Shown here in pieces: positions 11,101 to 23,869 of a stretch of DNA of 64,000 nucleotides. Origin of the DNA: Nepenthes gracilis (lineage: Eukaryota > Streptophyta > Magnoliopsida > Caryophyllales > Nepenthaceae); contig BSYO01000003.1 in assembly GCA_033239525.1 (NCBI GenBank), positions 2,412,001-2,476,000 of the forward strand, written 5' to 3'. A model generated the notes under the pieces. It was given only the letters and a program-made list of their open reading frames with translations. It had not been told where the DNA came from and did not search any database. Made by a program: the position numbers and the translations under genes. The first letter of the stretch is position 1; each line of letters starts with the position of its first letter.

Positions 11101-12673
11101 TCTATTACAATTACCTGCAAATTAGAAATTAATATGCTATAAAATCAAATATTTAATATACATACCTATTTTTTGAGAGAACACGACACCATTCCTCAGA
11201 AATTTCACTGCCAAATCCAAGTAAGCGATACGCGTATATGTTAACCTCTGCACGTAATGTTTGAAAATAATATCACTAATTTGTCAAATTTTATGCTAAA
11301 GTCGTAAGTGGATTCTAAATGTTGTAGTTATAAATGACAGTTTACCTTTCTTTTATTTCAATATCATTTCAATGATAGCAGCTTCATCCTTTCTCTAAAG
11401 CAGAGAACAATGTGCCCACAAGCCCACTATTAAAGATATATCATTTAAAATCATATGAACAATTTTCATAAAGCCGAGTAATGCTTCAAAAGCCAACATA
11501 CATTTTTACCTCTCCAAGATTTTCTTCTAGAATTTCTACCCTCAAAAACTATCTTAACTCCTTCCTTTTCATCTTCTCTGGCCTTTAAAATGTTGTCCCT
11601 TAGAAAATATTTTATTTTGTTAACGGGTACCGAGAAAAAAAATAAATATTACTATATTCATTAACAGCTTATAACACAAACCTATATTTCCTGAGTTATT
11701 TTACAAGCCTTCTGAAACTATTCATCTATCAAATCCACACTCATATCCTACAAATGGCGTTCGCACCCAAATTAAGAACTAATGCCAATGCTAAATTTAA
11801 AATTACACAAAGAAATACACAAATATTGTAAGTCATGAATATCATGATTATTCTACCTTAATGAGCCAAACCATTATATAATTGTAAGTATAAATCCCGG
11901 ATGATACTTCTTCATCTTTTCACTTAAGGAAGATGCACGCAATATCAACATTAAAGCCTAACAAATAAAAATATAACTCACATCCACACATAAGATAAAA
12001 TAAATCTAATAAGCACTCACACAAAGGCAATTTTTAATAATCTCCTTGACATTTTATCATTTTTTCAGCTACATTTCATCTGTTATTTCTCCTATTAGGT
12101 GCCTTCAGATCCCATAATTCTTTCTCCTACATGCCAGATCATCACAATTTAAGAACGATTTATTAAAACACATTATTTTACATTCAAAATTACAACCACT
12201 GTCGAAAGCCTAGATTCTAAACCCATCCGCAAAGATTTAGACGAAAACTTAAACACTAATACCTGACTCGTAACCTTAAGAACTACGAAACTAAAAGAAA
12301 CAGTATAGCACCATTTAAAATAACGTCCGTACGAATTTAAAATTTGTTAGTATCAAGTACCTCGACAATTTGACAAATATTCTACGTGCAAATAATAATT
12401 CACGTAAAGTGCTCCGCTTCTATTACCATCACCTACAAATTAGAAATTAACATGCTATAATACCAAATATTTGACAAATGTACCTATTTTTTGAGAGAAC
12501 ATGACACTATTCCGCAAGAATTTCACCGCCTAATCCAAGTAAGAAATATGCGTATATGTTAACCTTTACTTATAATATTTAAAAATAATATCACTATTTT
12601 GTCAAATTTTATACTAAAATTTTAAGCGGGCTTTGAAGGTTACAATTATAAATGACAATTTACCTTTCTTTCA
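8141..12673. repeat. tandem array, about 3.4 units of 1.33 kb
   Basis: Unit starts in the same phase are at about 8141, 9491, 10813 and 12136, giving unit lengths near 1350, 1322 and 1323 bp. The last unit stops after about 535 bp. Shared blocks include CACATTATTTCACA, CTATTTTTTG.GAGAACA.GACACCATTCC (split here by variable bases), TTTACCTTTCTT and TGATGAGCCA. The DNA is AT-rich with no long ORF. On the minus strand short GC-richer blocks recur in every unit and several end at AG/GTA or AG/GTG borders like splice donors. One block reads LFEG.NPRRK-like and another DLKAHERKKNG-like. The units may therefore derive from an intron-rich gene fragment, which I do not recognise. Confidence 0.85.
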
Positions 12674-13441
12674 AGTAAATATCCACACTAAACAAGGTTT
12701 TTCATGAAAAAATATTAACTTCAAACACAAATGTTAAAACGGATGAAATTCAAGTCACAATTTTCTTAAAATGAAATTCAATTTCAAAAATTCTTACAAC
12801 TTGCAAAGTAGAGTACTAAAAATTTTAGGCATAAAATGACCTATAGTACATGTCACGATAAAAGCACTTTACGTATTTATTATTATATTCATTGATTTCC
12901 TTAAATTTAGTCCAAATTTGAGTTCATGTTATTTATTTATGACCAAGCCTTCGCTAAATAAAGCAATAACAATAACCAATCGTGCCAAGCTTGGGTTGAA
13001 CTCGTGCACGTTATAAAACGAGTTGGGCCTGAGAAGTTCAAGCATTTTGCTCAATTGCATCACTAAATGAAACTTATATATATATATATTATGCTCTCAG
13101 AGTTATCGTATATCTATTCTACATATTCTTCACCTCATAGATAGAAAAAAAAATATACAGCGTATGTATATTCTTTAGACTCTTATATTGGTCGTATCTC
13201 TCGATGAAACAGTTACCCTAATTTTGTTATAGCTCATTTGGATTTAGCGGCAAGCTCTTACCAGAGAAGCGTACCATAATGCAAAAATGCCAAACTTAAA
13301 AGTAAACACCTTATAGTCCGGCAATGCAATTTCATATGGTGGCATTTGAATGGTGACGGGGGTACTTTGCTAGCTATATTGGAGCTAGTGTTCGTACGAT
13401 ATATTTTCAAAGCTTAGTATTTTAGTAAGATTTGAAGTGTT
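12674..13441. other. intergenic, no feature recognised
   Basis: AT-rich DNA follows the point where the array breaks off. It has a short (TA)n run near 13075-13090 and no ORF or repeat that I can name. Confidence 0.5.
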
Positions 13442-13446
13442 ATTTG

Positions 13447-14495
13447 TGAAAAAGGCACGTTTCGGTGCTACCGTGTTTCGACCCCGTTACAAGTATAGCA
13501 GAAGCAGTAAAATAAATTAATTAAATTAAATATCCGATACACATAAGGGATATTTAACTCTAGATATAAACGGAATTAATAAGCATGCATAACATATATA
13601 TAATAATGAACAACAATAATAAAGACCCGATTTTTGGTGACGAAGTGAAAACTTCGATACCCACGGTATCGAAAACACTCCGGCTTCAACGGCCGGGAAG
13701 CAATGCACTATGAAAATCAACTTACGGCCAAGTGGTAACGACGCCGCTAACCTAGCCGACTTACTCCCGACACGTGATCCCTACCAAGGAACTCCTTGGA
13801 TTTGCCCGCTGCAACGAACCGACACCTTAGGTCTTCAAGCCACTCTTCCCTCTCGTGCCACTTGAATCGCCAATCACGAACGAGTCTCCTTCTTCACGAA
13901 CCAACGTCTCCAACGATGGTAGAAGGCAAAGTTTAAAAGGTGAAAGAAAGTTGGTGAGAAAACTTCTACAGCATGTAGATCAATCTTGTAGAATAGAGTT
14001 TTCTTTAGAGAAGCAAGATTAATGGAGCATGAAAGGCTTTCTTCTCAAATGGGGGCTCAAAATAATCTGTCCAGAGAGCTTATGGCGTCCTTAGGGTTTG
14101 AAGAAAATAAGGTGAGTATTTATAGAGGAGCCAAAAATCGCGTTTAAAATTCTGACCGTTGGGCCGCCGCTCGAGTGGGGCTCGAGCACGCGGCGAGCGG
14201 CCGTAGGGTTTCGTGGGAAACCCTGCGGGCGCTCGAGCCGGGATCGAGCGCGCAGTGAGCGGCCCCCATTCTGGGATTTCGGCTCGAGCGGCCATCGAGC
14301 ATGAAGCAAGCGGGGGAGGTTCTGGTTTTTAGGCTCGAGCCGCTAGCGGGCACAAGGCGAGTGGGCGGCCTTTGGACGGGCTCGAGCGTGTGGAGGGCGG
14401 ACTGAACGACCTTTAACCCGACAACCCACAACCCGACATCAAAACAATTATACATATGGTCACGGAATGTGCCAATTAGACAAATGTCTCTAACA
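13447..14495 (-). mobile_element. solo LTR with 5-bp target duplication
   Basis: The 1049-bp segment starts TGAAAAAGG and ends TCTCTAACA on the plus strand. It is flanked on both sides by ATTTG (13442-13446 and 14496-14500), a perfect 5-bp duplication. On the minus strand it begins TGTTAGAGACATTTG and has a TATA box (CTATAAATA) at 14118-14126, so transcription would run leftward. It has no internal region or second copy here, as expected after LTR-LTR recombination. It is probably Ty1/copia by general appearance; the family is not identified. Confidence 0.75.
14118..14126 (-). promoter_or_regulatory. TATA box of solo LTR
   Basis: CTATAAATA on the minus strand, about 370 bp inside the LTR start, is the likely former Pol II promoter of the element. 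Confidence 0.5.
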
Positions 14496-14500
14496 ATTTG

Positions 14501-16177
14501 AATAATATAATTTAAAAATTTGGCATTCTAATAGCATTAGAGATAATGTTCAAACAGAGCATAATAGAACTCGGTATTTGAGCAACATTCTAAATATTGT
14601 TCAAACATGGCGGCGCAACTCGTTCCAAAACCCAAATTTACACCTCTCCCTACATATATGCTTCACTCATCCTTTGTTCATTATACCTCAAAACAAGACT
14701 ATTAAGCCATGGAGTTGGATTAGCAAATCTACACTTTCAAAAAATTTTATTTAAAATCAATTTAATATGCTACCCTTCATCATCAGTAAAGTAAAGAAAA
14801 TATCTAGTTGGATAATATTTTGGGCAAAAAGATGGATATTTAGTGTAGTATATTTACTGTTTAAACTAAAACAAGATAAGTATAAGTGGGAAAAAAAAAC
14901 ATGATCACTGCTTGAATAATATTTAAATTTAAGTTTCTTTTTAACCTAAGATGAGGTCGCTTTTTTTTATCATTTTTTTACAAAATATATGCCAACACAT
15001 TAATACCTGCTATTTAGATTCTGTTCATGGATTAATAATATAATTTCATTGATATATAGGATAATTTATTTCTAGTTCAAGGATGAGGATTTAATTCCCT
15101 CACATGGGATCAAAGTTGACTTCCAGACTTTTTGCGAACTGGTGGGAGCTACATATCCAAGATTACAAAACTTATAAGTTTATTGGTTGTAGAGAGGATT
15201 AAACACATGCCATCTTAACTTTCATAATATTAAAAACAGCTTTTATGATTTAAATAAATGTTCAATATGTCAGAATGAAATAATCTTACTATTTAGTTAA
15301 ATTTTTAAATCTTGTAGTAAAGTTCTCACTCTCTAGATTTCTTTTAACCGGCAAGCAAACCCTCACATATACAATCAATAAGAACTGAACCCTTAATCTT
15401 TCTTATGAAAGAAAGCATTTTCCGCTTCCATACCCCCACTAGGCACCAAACACTTCTCTTCATAAGCAAGTCACATTGACAGAGGGGAAATAAGAAAGGC
15501 AATAGCTTCCAACTTTAGCAAGGCGATGAATGGCAATGCAGTCACAAAGTGGTTGGTTAGATTATATTATACCAACCTCTATAAAAACAAAAGTGGAAAC
15601 CTGAATCTATACAAAATGAACTAGTGAACAATGTTATGGCTAATTTTTTCAACTCTAGTACTTAGATGATATAGAATCCACTTCTTAGAATTTTAAAAGT
15701 CAAATGCATGAAGTTAGAAGAACTTTCTTAGAAAATAACAGAATTTGTAGTAATTTCAATTAGTATCTAACAGTTGGTATCGTATTCACTTCTCTTTACT
15801 CAGGTATGATCCTAATCCTTTCACATTCAAATTTACTTCAGTTTTTACTTTTTCTAAGACAAGAACCGAAAACATGGATGAGCAATTCTAACAATGGTAA
15901 ACAGCCACCCAGGCATAGCTACAACAATTCATCAAAGAATGATTTAGCTACTTTTTAAACAAAATCATAATTTATACGTGTAATACAAGAGATTAAAAAT
16001 AAAAAACAAATTCAACCATAATTTATACAAAATAAAAAATAACGATGGCTAACTCGATAGATACTGCTGGTGCATGAAATCAACAAACAACATTCAGTTT
16101 CAGTTCATGACATACTTTTCAATAAAGTATTGAAAAGACTAATGTTTGTCCGAAAAAAAGAAATGTTCATGACATAC
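14501..16177. other. intergenic, no feature recognised
   Basis: AT-rich DNA with only short spurious frames. Near 16100-16190 the words TTCATGACATACTTT and CAGTTTCAG occur twice about 75 bp apart, a small duplication at the downstream edge of the alanyl-tRNA synthetase fragment. Confidence 0.4.
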
Positions 16178-16960
<783 letters not shown>

Positions 16961-17076
16961 TAACATAACACATCTTTCTGCTGCTGCAGAAAGAGGGAAG
17001 TGAAGTGAAGAGAGGCCTTAAAAGGAGGAAAACAGAAGCCGGCTTTGCAACGTTACTCCGACGCGGAGAAAAGAAA

Positions 17077-17540
17077 AGCGATTGCAGATTGAGAGGAAAG
17101 CTAAAAAGACATTCTGAAGCTTTCAGTTTGAAGTAGGGATTTGAAGCTCTGTAACCGTACACTAAGAGGGAGACAGAGGAAAGTGGGAGACTAGGAATCA
17201 TGGAACGAAATAAGCCGAGACAGAAAAGCGCTTGCAGATTGAGAGGAAAACTGAAGAGGGATTCTGAAGCTTTCAGTTTGAAGTAGGGATTTGATGCTCT
17301 GTAAACGTACAGTAAGAGGGAGAGAGAGGAAAGTGGGAGATTGGTAATTGAAAATGAATAAGGGAACGAAATAAGCCTAGAAAGAAAATCGCTTGCAGAT
17401 TGAGAGGAAAACTGAAGAGGGTTCTGTAGCTTTCAGTTTGAAGGAGGTGAGTGGATTCTGGAATGGAGTCGCCAATGCTTTAGTAAATAAACCTGTAACG
17501 GTACACTGTGAGTGTGAGAGAGAGAGAGAGGGGGGGGGAG
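17077..17540. repeat. tandem repeat of 150-160 bp, three copies
   Basis: Copies start at about 17077, 17227 and 17388, each at GCTTGCAGATTGAGAGGAAA or a close variant. Each continues with GAAGCTTTCAGTTTGAAG, a CTGTAA.CGTAC block and a GAGAGAG-rich block. The third copy diverges after about 55 bp and ends in a GA/G run near 17520-17540. It sits immediately upstream of the alanyl-tRNA synthetase fragment and may be the duplicated leader of the source gene. Confidence 0.85.
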
Positions 17541-17995
17541 ACCGGGAATCGAAATATTTCGGTCAAAGATTGCGAAATTAAAAAAACTGATATGATATTA
17601 ATGGGTCGATATGTTAAGATTGTTGTATTAATCGGCAATTGAAATGCTATCAATCAAATATTACAAAATCAATTTGCTGAAAATGGCTTAGATATATTAA
17701 AATCCTTTCATTAATTTAAATTTTTTATTATTTTAAGAAATCAAAATTGTTTAATAAATACATATCAGTATACATACCTCCGCGCGCGCGTGTATAGGTG
17801 ATATACATCTACGTGTGTATGCCCTCCCAATACAATATACGTGTATTTTTATTTTTATTTTATTATTATTTTTTTACATAACTACATCATTTCGTATATA
17901 CACACGTTCATATACACACACCAATCTATACACAAACACACACATATATACAAAATTTTCACACCCCAATTCTTTGTGAGCCCTTCAGAAAATTG
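17541..17995. other. intergenic, simple repeats only
   Basis: AT-rich sequence with GC/GT/TA-rich simple stretches near 17780-17800 and CA-rich stretches near 17895-17955. No gene is recognised. Confidence 0.5.
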
Positions 17996-18790
17996 ATTAC
18001 ATATCGCCGTCACCTGACATTTTGTTTAAAGTTGTGGTATATAAGATCCGAGACTTAGTGGACGGAGCCGAAATCAGACGGACTACTTGACCTGAATATG
18101 TTCGAAGTTTGAATCCATGATATATCAGATTTTATATTCTAATATTTTACGTCCTTGCAAATGGAGGAAAAAGGGCAAAATAAACACCCAAAAAGCAACA
18201 CCTAAAATATTCTTGATTCACCCTATCTTTATCACCACAGATAAGGGATGAAAAATCAAGACATTTACCTTAAAACATGCCTAGAGTATGATAACTACAC
18301 CACAATAAGATAATTGAAAGCCTACGTAAAAGTAAATGACCCACGATCAAAAGCCAATAGTTCAAAAAAATCATCAATATTTCTCTAGCCAGTAAAAACA
18401 AATCTATTGATAAAGTCAACTTGTAAGCTAGATGATATAAACGCACTTAATTTCAGTTGACTAATTCTTGACATGTGACCCCTATAGAAAAAAATCTTTG
18501 GATTTGCCATCAAGCAATGGATTCGAACTCCTTTCGGGCTTTTTAAATATTCCTTCTCTAGCTCAAGATTTTTCTAAACTGTCGAAACTATGACATTCTT
18601 ATCACTAACAGAACACTAAAGACTAATGGACTGGGATTTGATTCTGATGTGTTCTGGATTTAAGTTTCGAACATATTTGAGTCAAGTAGTCCGTCTGATT
18701 CTAGTTTCATCCACTGAGTTTCAGATTCTACACGCCACAACTTTAAACAAGAGGTTAAGTAACGGCGAGATGTGATCCCAATGAAAATAT
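17996..18790. repeat. long inverted repeat (foldback-like)
   Basis: 17996-18130 is closely matched by the reverse complement of about 18640-18785. Shared blocks are GTTTAAAGTTGTGG, the block TCAGACGGACTACTTGAC, ATATGTTCGAA and CGCCGT.AC. About 510 bp of unrelated AT-rich DNA lies between the arms. It could be a foldback-type nonautonomous element or two oppositely oriented fragments of one LTR family. Confidence 0.7.
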
Positions 18791-19060
18791 TTTGACGCTC
18801 AAGTCAGTAAATAATTTTTTTAGAATAGAAGGTGGATGCAGAGAATACAGTATGAGTGCTAGAGATTTGGGTCAGGTAGTCCGTCTGGTTCTGGCTTCGT
18901 CCGCTGAGTCTCGGATTCTACACACCATAACTTTAAAAAAGAGATCAAGTAACAGCGGGATGTGATCCCACTGAAAATATTTTGACGTTCAAGTTAATAA
19001 ACAACCTTCTGAAAATAGAATGTGGATGCAGAGAATACAATATGAGTACTAGAAGAGTTT
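18682..19060. repeat. tandem duplication of about 190 bp
   Basis: TAGTCCGTCTG at 18687 recurs at 18877. Both copies continue through ATTCTACAC, TGTGATCCCA, GAAAATATTTTGACG and GGATGCAGAGAATACA. The first copy includes the right arm of the inverted repeat at 17996-18790. Confidence 0.85.
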
Positions 19061-19815
19061 TTGTGGATGTGTGAATGCTCTCATAGATAGAGAGGTTTGA
19101 AAAGCTCATGAGGGGCTGATTCTCTGAGTATTGAGTTCGCTGAAAACTAGTAACAGATAGAGCGAGAGTGTGTTGGGATACTCGAGTGTCTAAGAGCTTT
19201 AGATTACTTGAGAGCTTTTGTGGGCAAGAGAAGGTGTTACCATTGAAAGGAGCTTTCATGGCCTTTTATAGTCATGGCCCTAGGCTACCTTCATTGTACA
19301 AAAGGATTTGATACTCGCGCTCTGTTGGGGATCGTTATCTTTCCTACGTTTGCGTGAGCGCCATTTTGACTGTAACGGTCAAATAGGCTGATTCCTTTCC
19401 TTCTGCGTTCTGTAACCGTTAGGGTTTCCAGCAGATCATGCGTGGATTCTGGCGTCTTTCTCTCAGGATGTGCCTTGATTCTAGACTTGACCGTTACAGT
19501 AAAGCTTGCCTTCTTTAGAGATGCGGGAAATTATGGCAGGTGATCGTTGTGGCTTGAAGTGGACACGCGGGCAAATCTGGGCTTGAGCCGCATGTGTCAT
19601 GAGTTTCAGTCGGTCTACTTGCTGCTCTCTGATCAATGGAAGTGTTGACCTTCCTAAGCCTAAATGAACCGTCCTAATCTTGGGCCTTTGTCGGCCTACT
19701 TGTCTCTCGTCCGGTCAATGGTATCGTTAACTGTCCAAGCAGAAATAGGCCGCTAAGGACTTGGACCGTTGCCTCATTCGTGGGCCAACCCATTACTGGC
19801 GTCCCCATTATGTTC
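19061..19815 (-). repeat. LTR-like sequence with TATA box, tentative
   Basis: On the minus strand CTATAAAAGGCC occurs near 19263-19274 and is followed downstream by the tandemly duplicated block at 18682-19060, an arrangement like an LTR (U3-TATA-R-U5). I could not fix its ends or find a target duplication. Confidence 0.3.
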
Positions 19816-20894
19816 AAAGATTATTCATAAGAGGATCTCATAGGCTTTAAGCACATGCCATCAGAGAAATATGAGAATCTCTCAAGTGTTTGATGGTTGC
19901 TTCTCCAAAAGGTAATGTTTTTAATGATCCTTGAAAATCTGAGCAGCATGTTGGAGAAGTTAAGTGGAAGGAAATAAGTGGCTTGATCAAAGTGGTCTCA
20001 AAGAATTGGGATGTGAGAAAACTATTTTCCACTCAAATTCAAGTCATCCAATGGTGAGTCAAAATAGTTGCGAAGGCATGTATAGTGAGATGAGTTTTTT
20101 TATTTGCTCAAGCCAACATCACTCGAATTTCAAGTGAAATTGCTGACCCTCTGAAGCTTGAGCCAATATCAAGTGAAACTTTTGGGGATTGTTTTAATCT
20201 TGAGCCAACTTCATGCCAATATTGAGCGAAACTATCGACAAAATTTTGATGCTTGAGCTAACTTTGAACAAAGAACACTAAATCTTAAGTTTTAGAGAGA
20301 TGACTCAAAATATATAACTTTGTCATGAACTTTGCCAATAACTCATAAACCGGCCTAACAAAGGGGCTATTAATAGTAACAAAGAAGAAGATTACGAAGA
20401 GCACTTGTTTAATAGCTTATCTTTGATGCTTTTTCCCATCACACCACAGTCACTGTTCAACCAACTTCTCTTCCCATGACTCAATGGTCTCTCTCCCATG
20501 ACCACACCACTTACAAGCATGGGTAATTATAAATCGCTAATTTCAATATTTGTGCGGAAATTAGGAAACTCACAATTATACCACTAGTCAAACTAGGATA
20601 TTTACAATCCTTCTGTGCTTAAATTAGGAAACTAAGAATCCTGGATCCACAAGGAATTGAGACAGCTCTTGAATTGCATGCCATGTCAAGATAGAATAGT
20701 TTCAGGCAGTTCCATGTTATAGAATCTTGGATGTCATATAATCGCCAAGATAATTATGTGGTTACTTTTTTTTTGTTTTAATCCCTGCAGGTGTTTTTCT
20801 GAAATGGAAGTGACTGGAGGATTAAGCATTGCTGCATTCTATTAATTATAATAATTATTGTAGCATTTTCCGACTGTTTGAGTGATCCTCTTAT
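19816..20894. other. intergenic, no feature recognised
   Basis: No gene recognised. Loosely repeated words such as TTGAGCCAA and AAGTGAAAC occur around 20110-20270 but do not form a clear repeat unit. Confidence 0.4.
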
Positions 20895-21113
20895 ATGTGT
20901 TCACAGGTATCCGGTCAAATGTGTGAGGGAAGAAACTGCTTAGAACAGATTGCGATTTGCCATGGTTTCCAGCAAACAGAGAGGAGCCTAGCTTGTGGCA
21001 TGGCAAATGAATCTGACTGGACAAAGTATAAAAAATGTTCTGTCATATGCAGCTCAAGTGATAAGTTCTGCTACATTGTTCATTCCTTGGTCCCAGAAAA
21101 TCCCTATAGGTGA
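20895..21113 (+). other. possible 5' exon of F-box/kelch pseudogene
   Basis: A 72-codon frame reads MCSQVSGQMCEGRNCLEQI and is open to a TGA at 21111-21113. An intron-like AG (TTCACAG) precedes it near 20905. It has no domain I can name. Its position before the kelch fragment makes a leader exon of the same gene possible, but the F-box that should follow is absent. Confidence is low. Confidence 0.25.
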
Positions 21114-21603
21114 TGGAAAATCCCAGAAAATCACTGAATTGTAGATTGCTGTTATAACCTTCCATTGCCTTTGATTATACATATGGGATTTCAGCCATTA
21201 TATATGATTCTAAAGAGTTGTATTCTGTGGAGCAATAACAAGTTTATTCTCCTGTAGAAATCACATTCCTCTTCTCGTTGATTATTGTTCAGAGTTTCCA
21301 TGACTGTAAGCCTTACAAAATTCAATTGATGATGAATGTAAGCCTCCCGTTGACTATTGTTTTTTTAATTATCATCTGTGGTCTAGAGGTTAAGAATAGG
21401 TTAGAGCCATCTGCTTTGTCTCTTATACAAATAGGTGAGGTTTGACATCTTTCATCATTAAATCACCATGATTTTTGTGTAATTCTGGTTGGTCATCTAG
21501 TGCTAGAAACCGTTGCGAACTCTGCTAGCACGAGTATGGACACTGTTTTGAAAACATTTCATGATCTTACTTTTCTATGAATTTGTGATTTGTGATAATC
21601 TTC

Positions 21604-22233
21604 AGCTGGTGTAAGATCGCAAGCACCAATGTGGCTTGTGTATGACTTGCTTGTGCTGAAGTTAGCAGGATGGTATATGCAGTCGGTGGGCATGGGGTGG
21701 ATGGAGAAAGCCTATCTAGTGCCAAGGCTTATGATCCTGTCTGTGACAAGTGGACCCTGATAGCATCCATACATTACCCAAGGTGGGGCTGTTTCAGATA
21801 TTGCTTACACAGTAGGCTATATGTGATGGGCAGAAGGTCGAGCTTCACCATCAAGAACGCGAAATTTGTCGATGTGTACAGCCCCGAGATGCTGACATTG
21901 TGCAAGATGAAGAATGGCTGCGTCATGGCCGTGGCCCACCCCATGCCAGGAAAGAAGCTTCTCTGCATGGAGTGGAAAGACCGAAGGAAGCTAGCCATCT
22001 GCATCCCAGAAGACAATCCCTGCAAGATGGTTCCAGTCCCATTGATTGGGAGCTCTAGCATCGGACACAGGTTCGGCATGCTCAACAGGAAGCTTCCACT
22101 CTTGTCGATGGAGAAGGATCTAGTGTATTGGACGTTGTCATTTGATCCAGATGCAGCCTCAGGGTCGGAGTGGAAAACTTCCAACACTAAACCAGCGGCT
22201 CCGTGCTTGTGCTGCACGACGGTTGCAGCCTGA
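21604..22233 (+). pseudogene. F-box/kelch protein fragment (At1g67480-like)
   Basis: The frame encodes kelch-type repeats: VYAVGGHGVDGESLSSAKAY, WGCFRYCLHSRLYVMG, RRSSFTIKNAKFVDVYSPE and, near the end, PVPLIGSSSIGHRFG. This order matches the C-terminal half of Arabidopsis At1g67480-type F-box/kelch proteins, which act as substrate adaptors of SCF ubiquitin ligases. The frame can be followed back to an AG acceptor at about 21604, but a TGA at 21643-21645 interrupts it. The F-box and first kelch repeats are missing, and conserved kelch residues are changed (VMGRRSS instead of the usual GGRSS). It ends with TGA at 22231-22233, where family members normally end. A copia element begins 10 bp later. 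It is probably a pseudogene. Confidence 0.7.
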
Positions 22234-22243
22234 GGGGTGAAAG

Positions 22244-22952
22244 TGTTGGGGTCACTCACGAGTGGCATGATGTCCGCGGACTCCATTGGGAAGAATGGAC
22301 GAGGACTCCTTTGAAGCGTCATGTCCGAGCGGTTGCTCAGGACGAGAACGAGGAGCCTAGAATTGTAGGCGTTGTCTCTATCAACGTAGGCCTGCAAGTG
22401 GCCGTTTTTGCAGGTGGGTTGGTCACCCACTCTGTTTGGATGTAGCAGCGGCTGCAACTTCCCGATGACAGGCTTGCCATCTGACACGCCAAACATGCGC
22501 CTGCCATGGCAGGCCAAGGGCGTAGGTCTGGAGACCTACGTCCAGTAGGGTGGGCGGACACGCCACCTTTTGTGTATATATACAGAAGCTTGTTGCCCTT
22601 GCTGTGGTGTGCTAGAGCTGGGACATTTTGAGTTCTAAGAGCCTTGAGAGAGCTGTGAGCAAGCTTTGTTGTAAAGATAGAGTGAGATACACTTTGAGAG
22701 AGGAAGGTTGTACACTTGAGATTGTTTTCTTTCGTTTGGGCTTGAGTAGCCAACACTTGTAAACAATACTCTTATAGTACATTTCTTCGTGGTTTTTCCA
22801 TTGGCTTTAGAAGGGCTTTCCACGTTAAAACTTGTGTGTTCTCTTTTGTTCTCTATCCTTACTTTCCTTGCCGTCCGAGAGCTCTACTCTGTGTGCTGTC
22901 CGAGAACTCTGTCCGCTCGGTTACCGTGCAGTCTGAGTGTTTTGCGCCAACA
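22244..22952 (+). repeat. 5' LTR of copia element
   Basis: TGTTGGGG...CCAACA, 709 bp, near-identical to 26985-27692 over most of its length. The last 150 bp contain indels relative to the 3' LTR. A TATA box (GTATATATAC) lies at 22574-22583. Confidence 0.95.
22574..22583 (+). promoter_or_regulatory. TATA box of copia 5' LTR
   Basis: GTATATATAC about 330 bp inside the LTR; the counterpart in the 3' LTR is at about 27315-27326. Confidence 0.6.
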
Positions 22953-22954
22953 AG

Positions 22955-22967
22955 TGGTATCAAAGAG
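22955..22967 (+). other. primer-binding site of copia element
   Basis: TGGTATCAAAGAG lies two bases after the 5' LTR and is complementary to the 3' end of initiator-Met tRNA, with a mismatch from the usual TGGTATCAGAG. Confidence 0.85.
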
Positions 22968-23004
22968 TTAGGTTCTTTGTACGGTGATATTGTTGTCGGC
23001 TGCT

Positions 23005-23850
23005 ATGGAGTACGAAAGCAAAATGCCTTGCTTGAACGGATCCAACTATGACACTTGGCAAAGCAAGATGTCTGACTTGATATATGTGAAGTCCATGCAT
23101 AATCCGATTTTTGCCACAGAAAAGCCGGCGGGAAAAACGGACGAGGCATGGACGCTGGAACACAAGCAAGTGTGCGGCTTTATGCAGCAGTTCGTTGATG
23201 ACAACGTGCACAACCACGTTCGCAAAGAAACGAATGCCAAGACGCTTTGGGAAAAGCTGGAGAAGCTTTTTGCTTCTAAGTCTGGGAACAACAAAATTTA
23301 TCACTTGATGAGGCTGGTACATATCCGTTACAAGGACGGATCATCTGTTACGGATCGCCTGAATGAATTTCAGGGCTGTGTGGACCGGCTGACTGGCATG
23401 GGTATTAAGTTCGAGGATGAGGTGCTCGGACTCTGACTCCTAGCAACCCTCCCGGACTCATGGGAGACCATGAGGGTCACCATCGCTAACTGACTCCAAA
23501 CAGCGTGGTGAATTTAGAGATGGTCAAAGGAGCTGTGCTGAACGAGGAGGTGCGGCGGCGTTCTCAGGGAACGATGACCTCTCGGGAATCCGAGGTCATT
23601 GTCACCGAGTCGGGGAAGAGGCCGAGGACGGCCCAAAGTCCGAAGACAAAGGGGGGAGTAAGTCACGTTCTCGTGATCGGGATATGGAGTGCCATCGTTG
23701 TGGCAAAAAGGGCCACATCAAGAAATTTTGTTACAAATGGAAGCTTCGAGAACGCCGGAGGAGATAGGGGCATAAAGAGACGCGGCGAGGAAGAGTCCTC
23801 GGTCTGTCGTCACGAGAGGTGACCTCTTTCCGGCTTGCGAGTCTCAAGAC
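23005..23850 (+). pseudogene. copia gag, decayed
   Basis: The ATG at 23005 starts MEYESKMPCLNGSNYDTW, a typical copia gag start (UBN2-type gag). The frame is open for 144 codons to a TGA at 23434-23436, where the family usually has Trp. Coding similarity continues (LLATLPDSWETMRV) and a frameshift follows. A CCHC zinc knuckle, CHRCGKKGHIKKFC, is encoded at about 23690-23735 in another frame from its neighbours. Gag would package element RNA. Confidence 0.85.
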
Positions 23851-23869
23851 TCGAGAAGCGTGGCCGAGC

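Noticed and set aside
21774..22517. 247-codon minus-strand frame
   Set aside because: It is the reverse shadow of the kelch fragment and runs on into the copia LTR.
23505..23822. 105-codon frame as a separate gene
   Set aside because: It is a frame-shifted reading across the copia gag and zinc-knuckle region.
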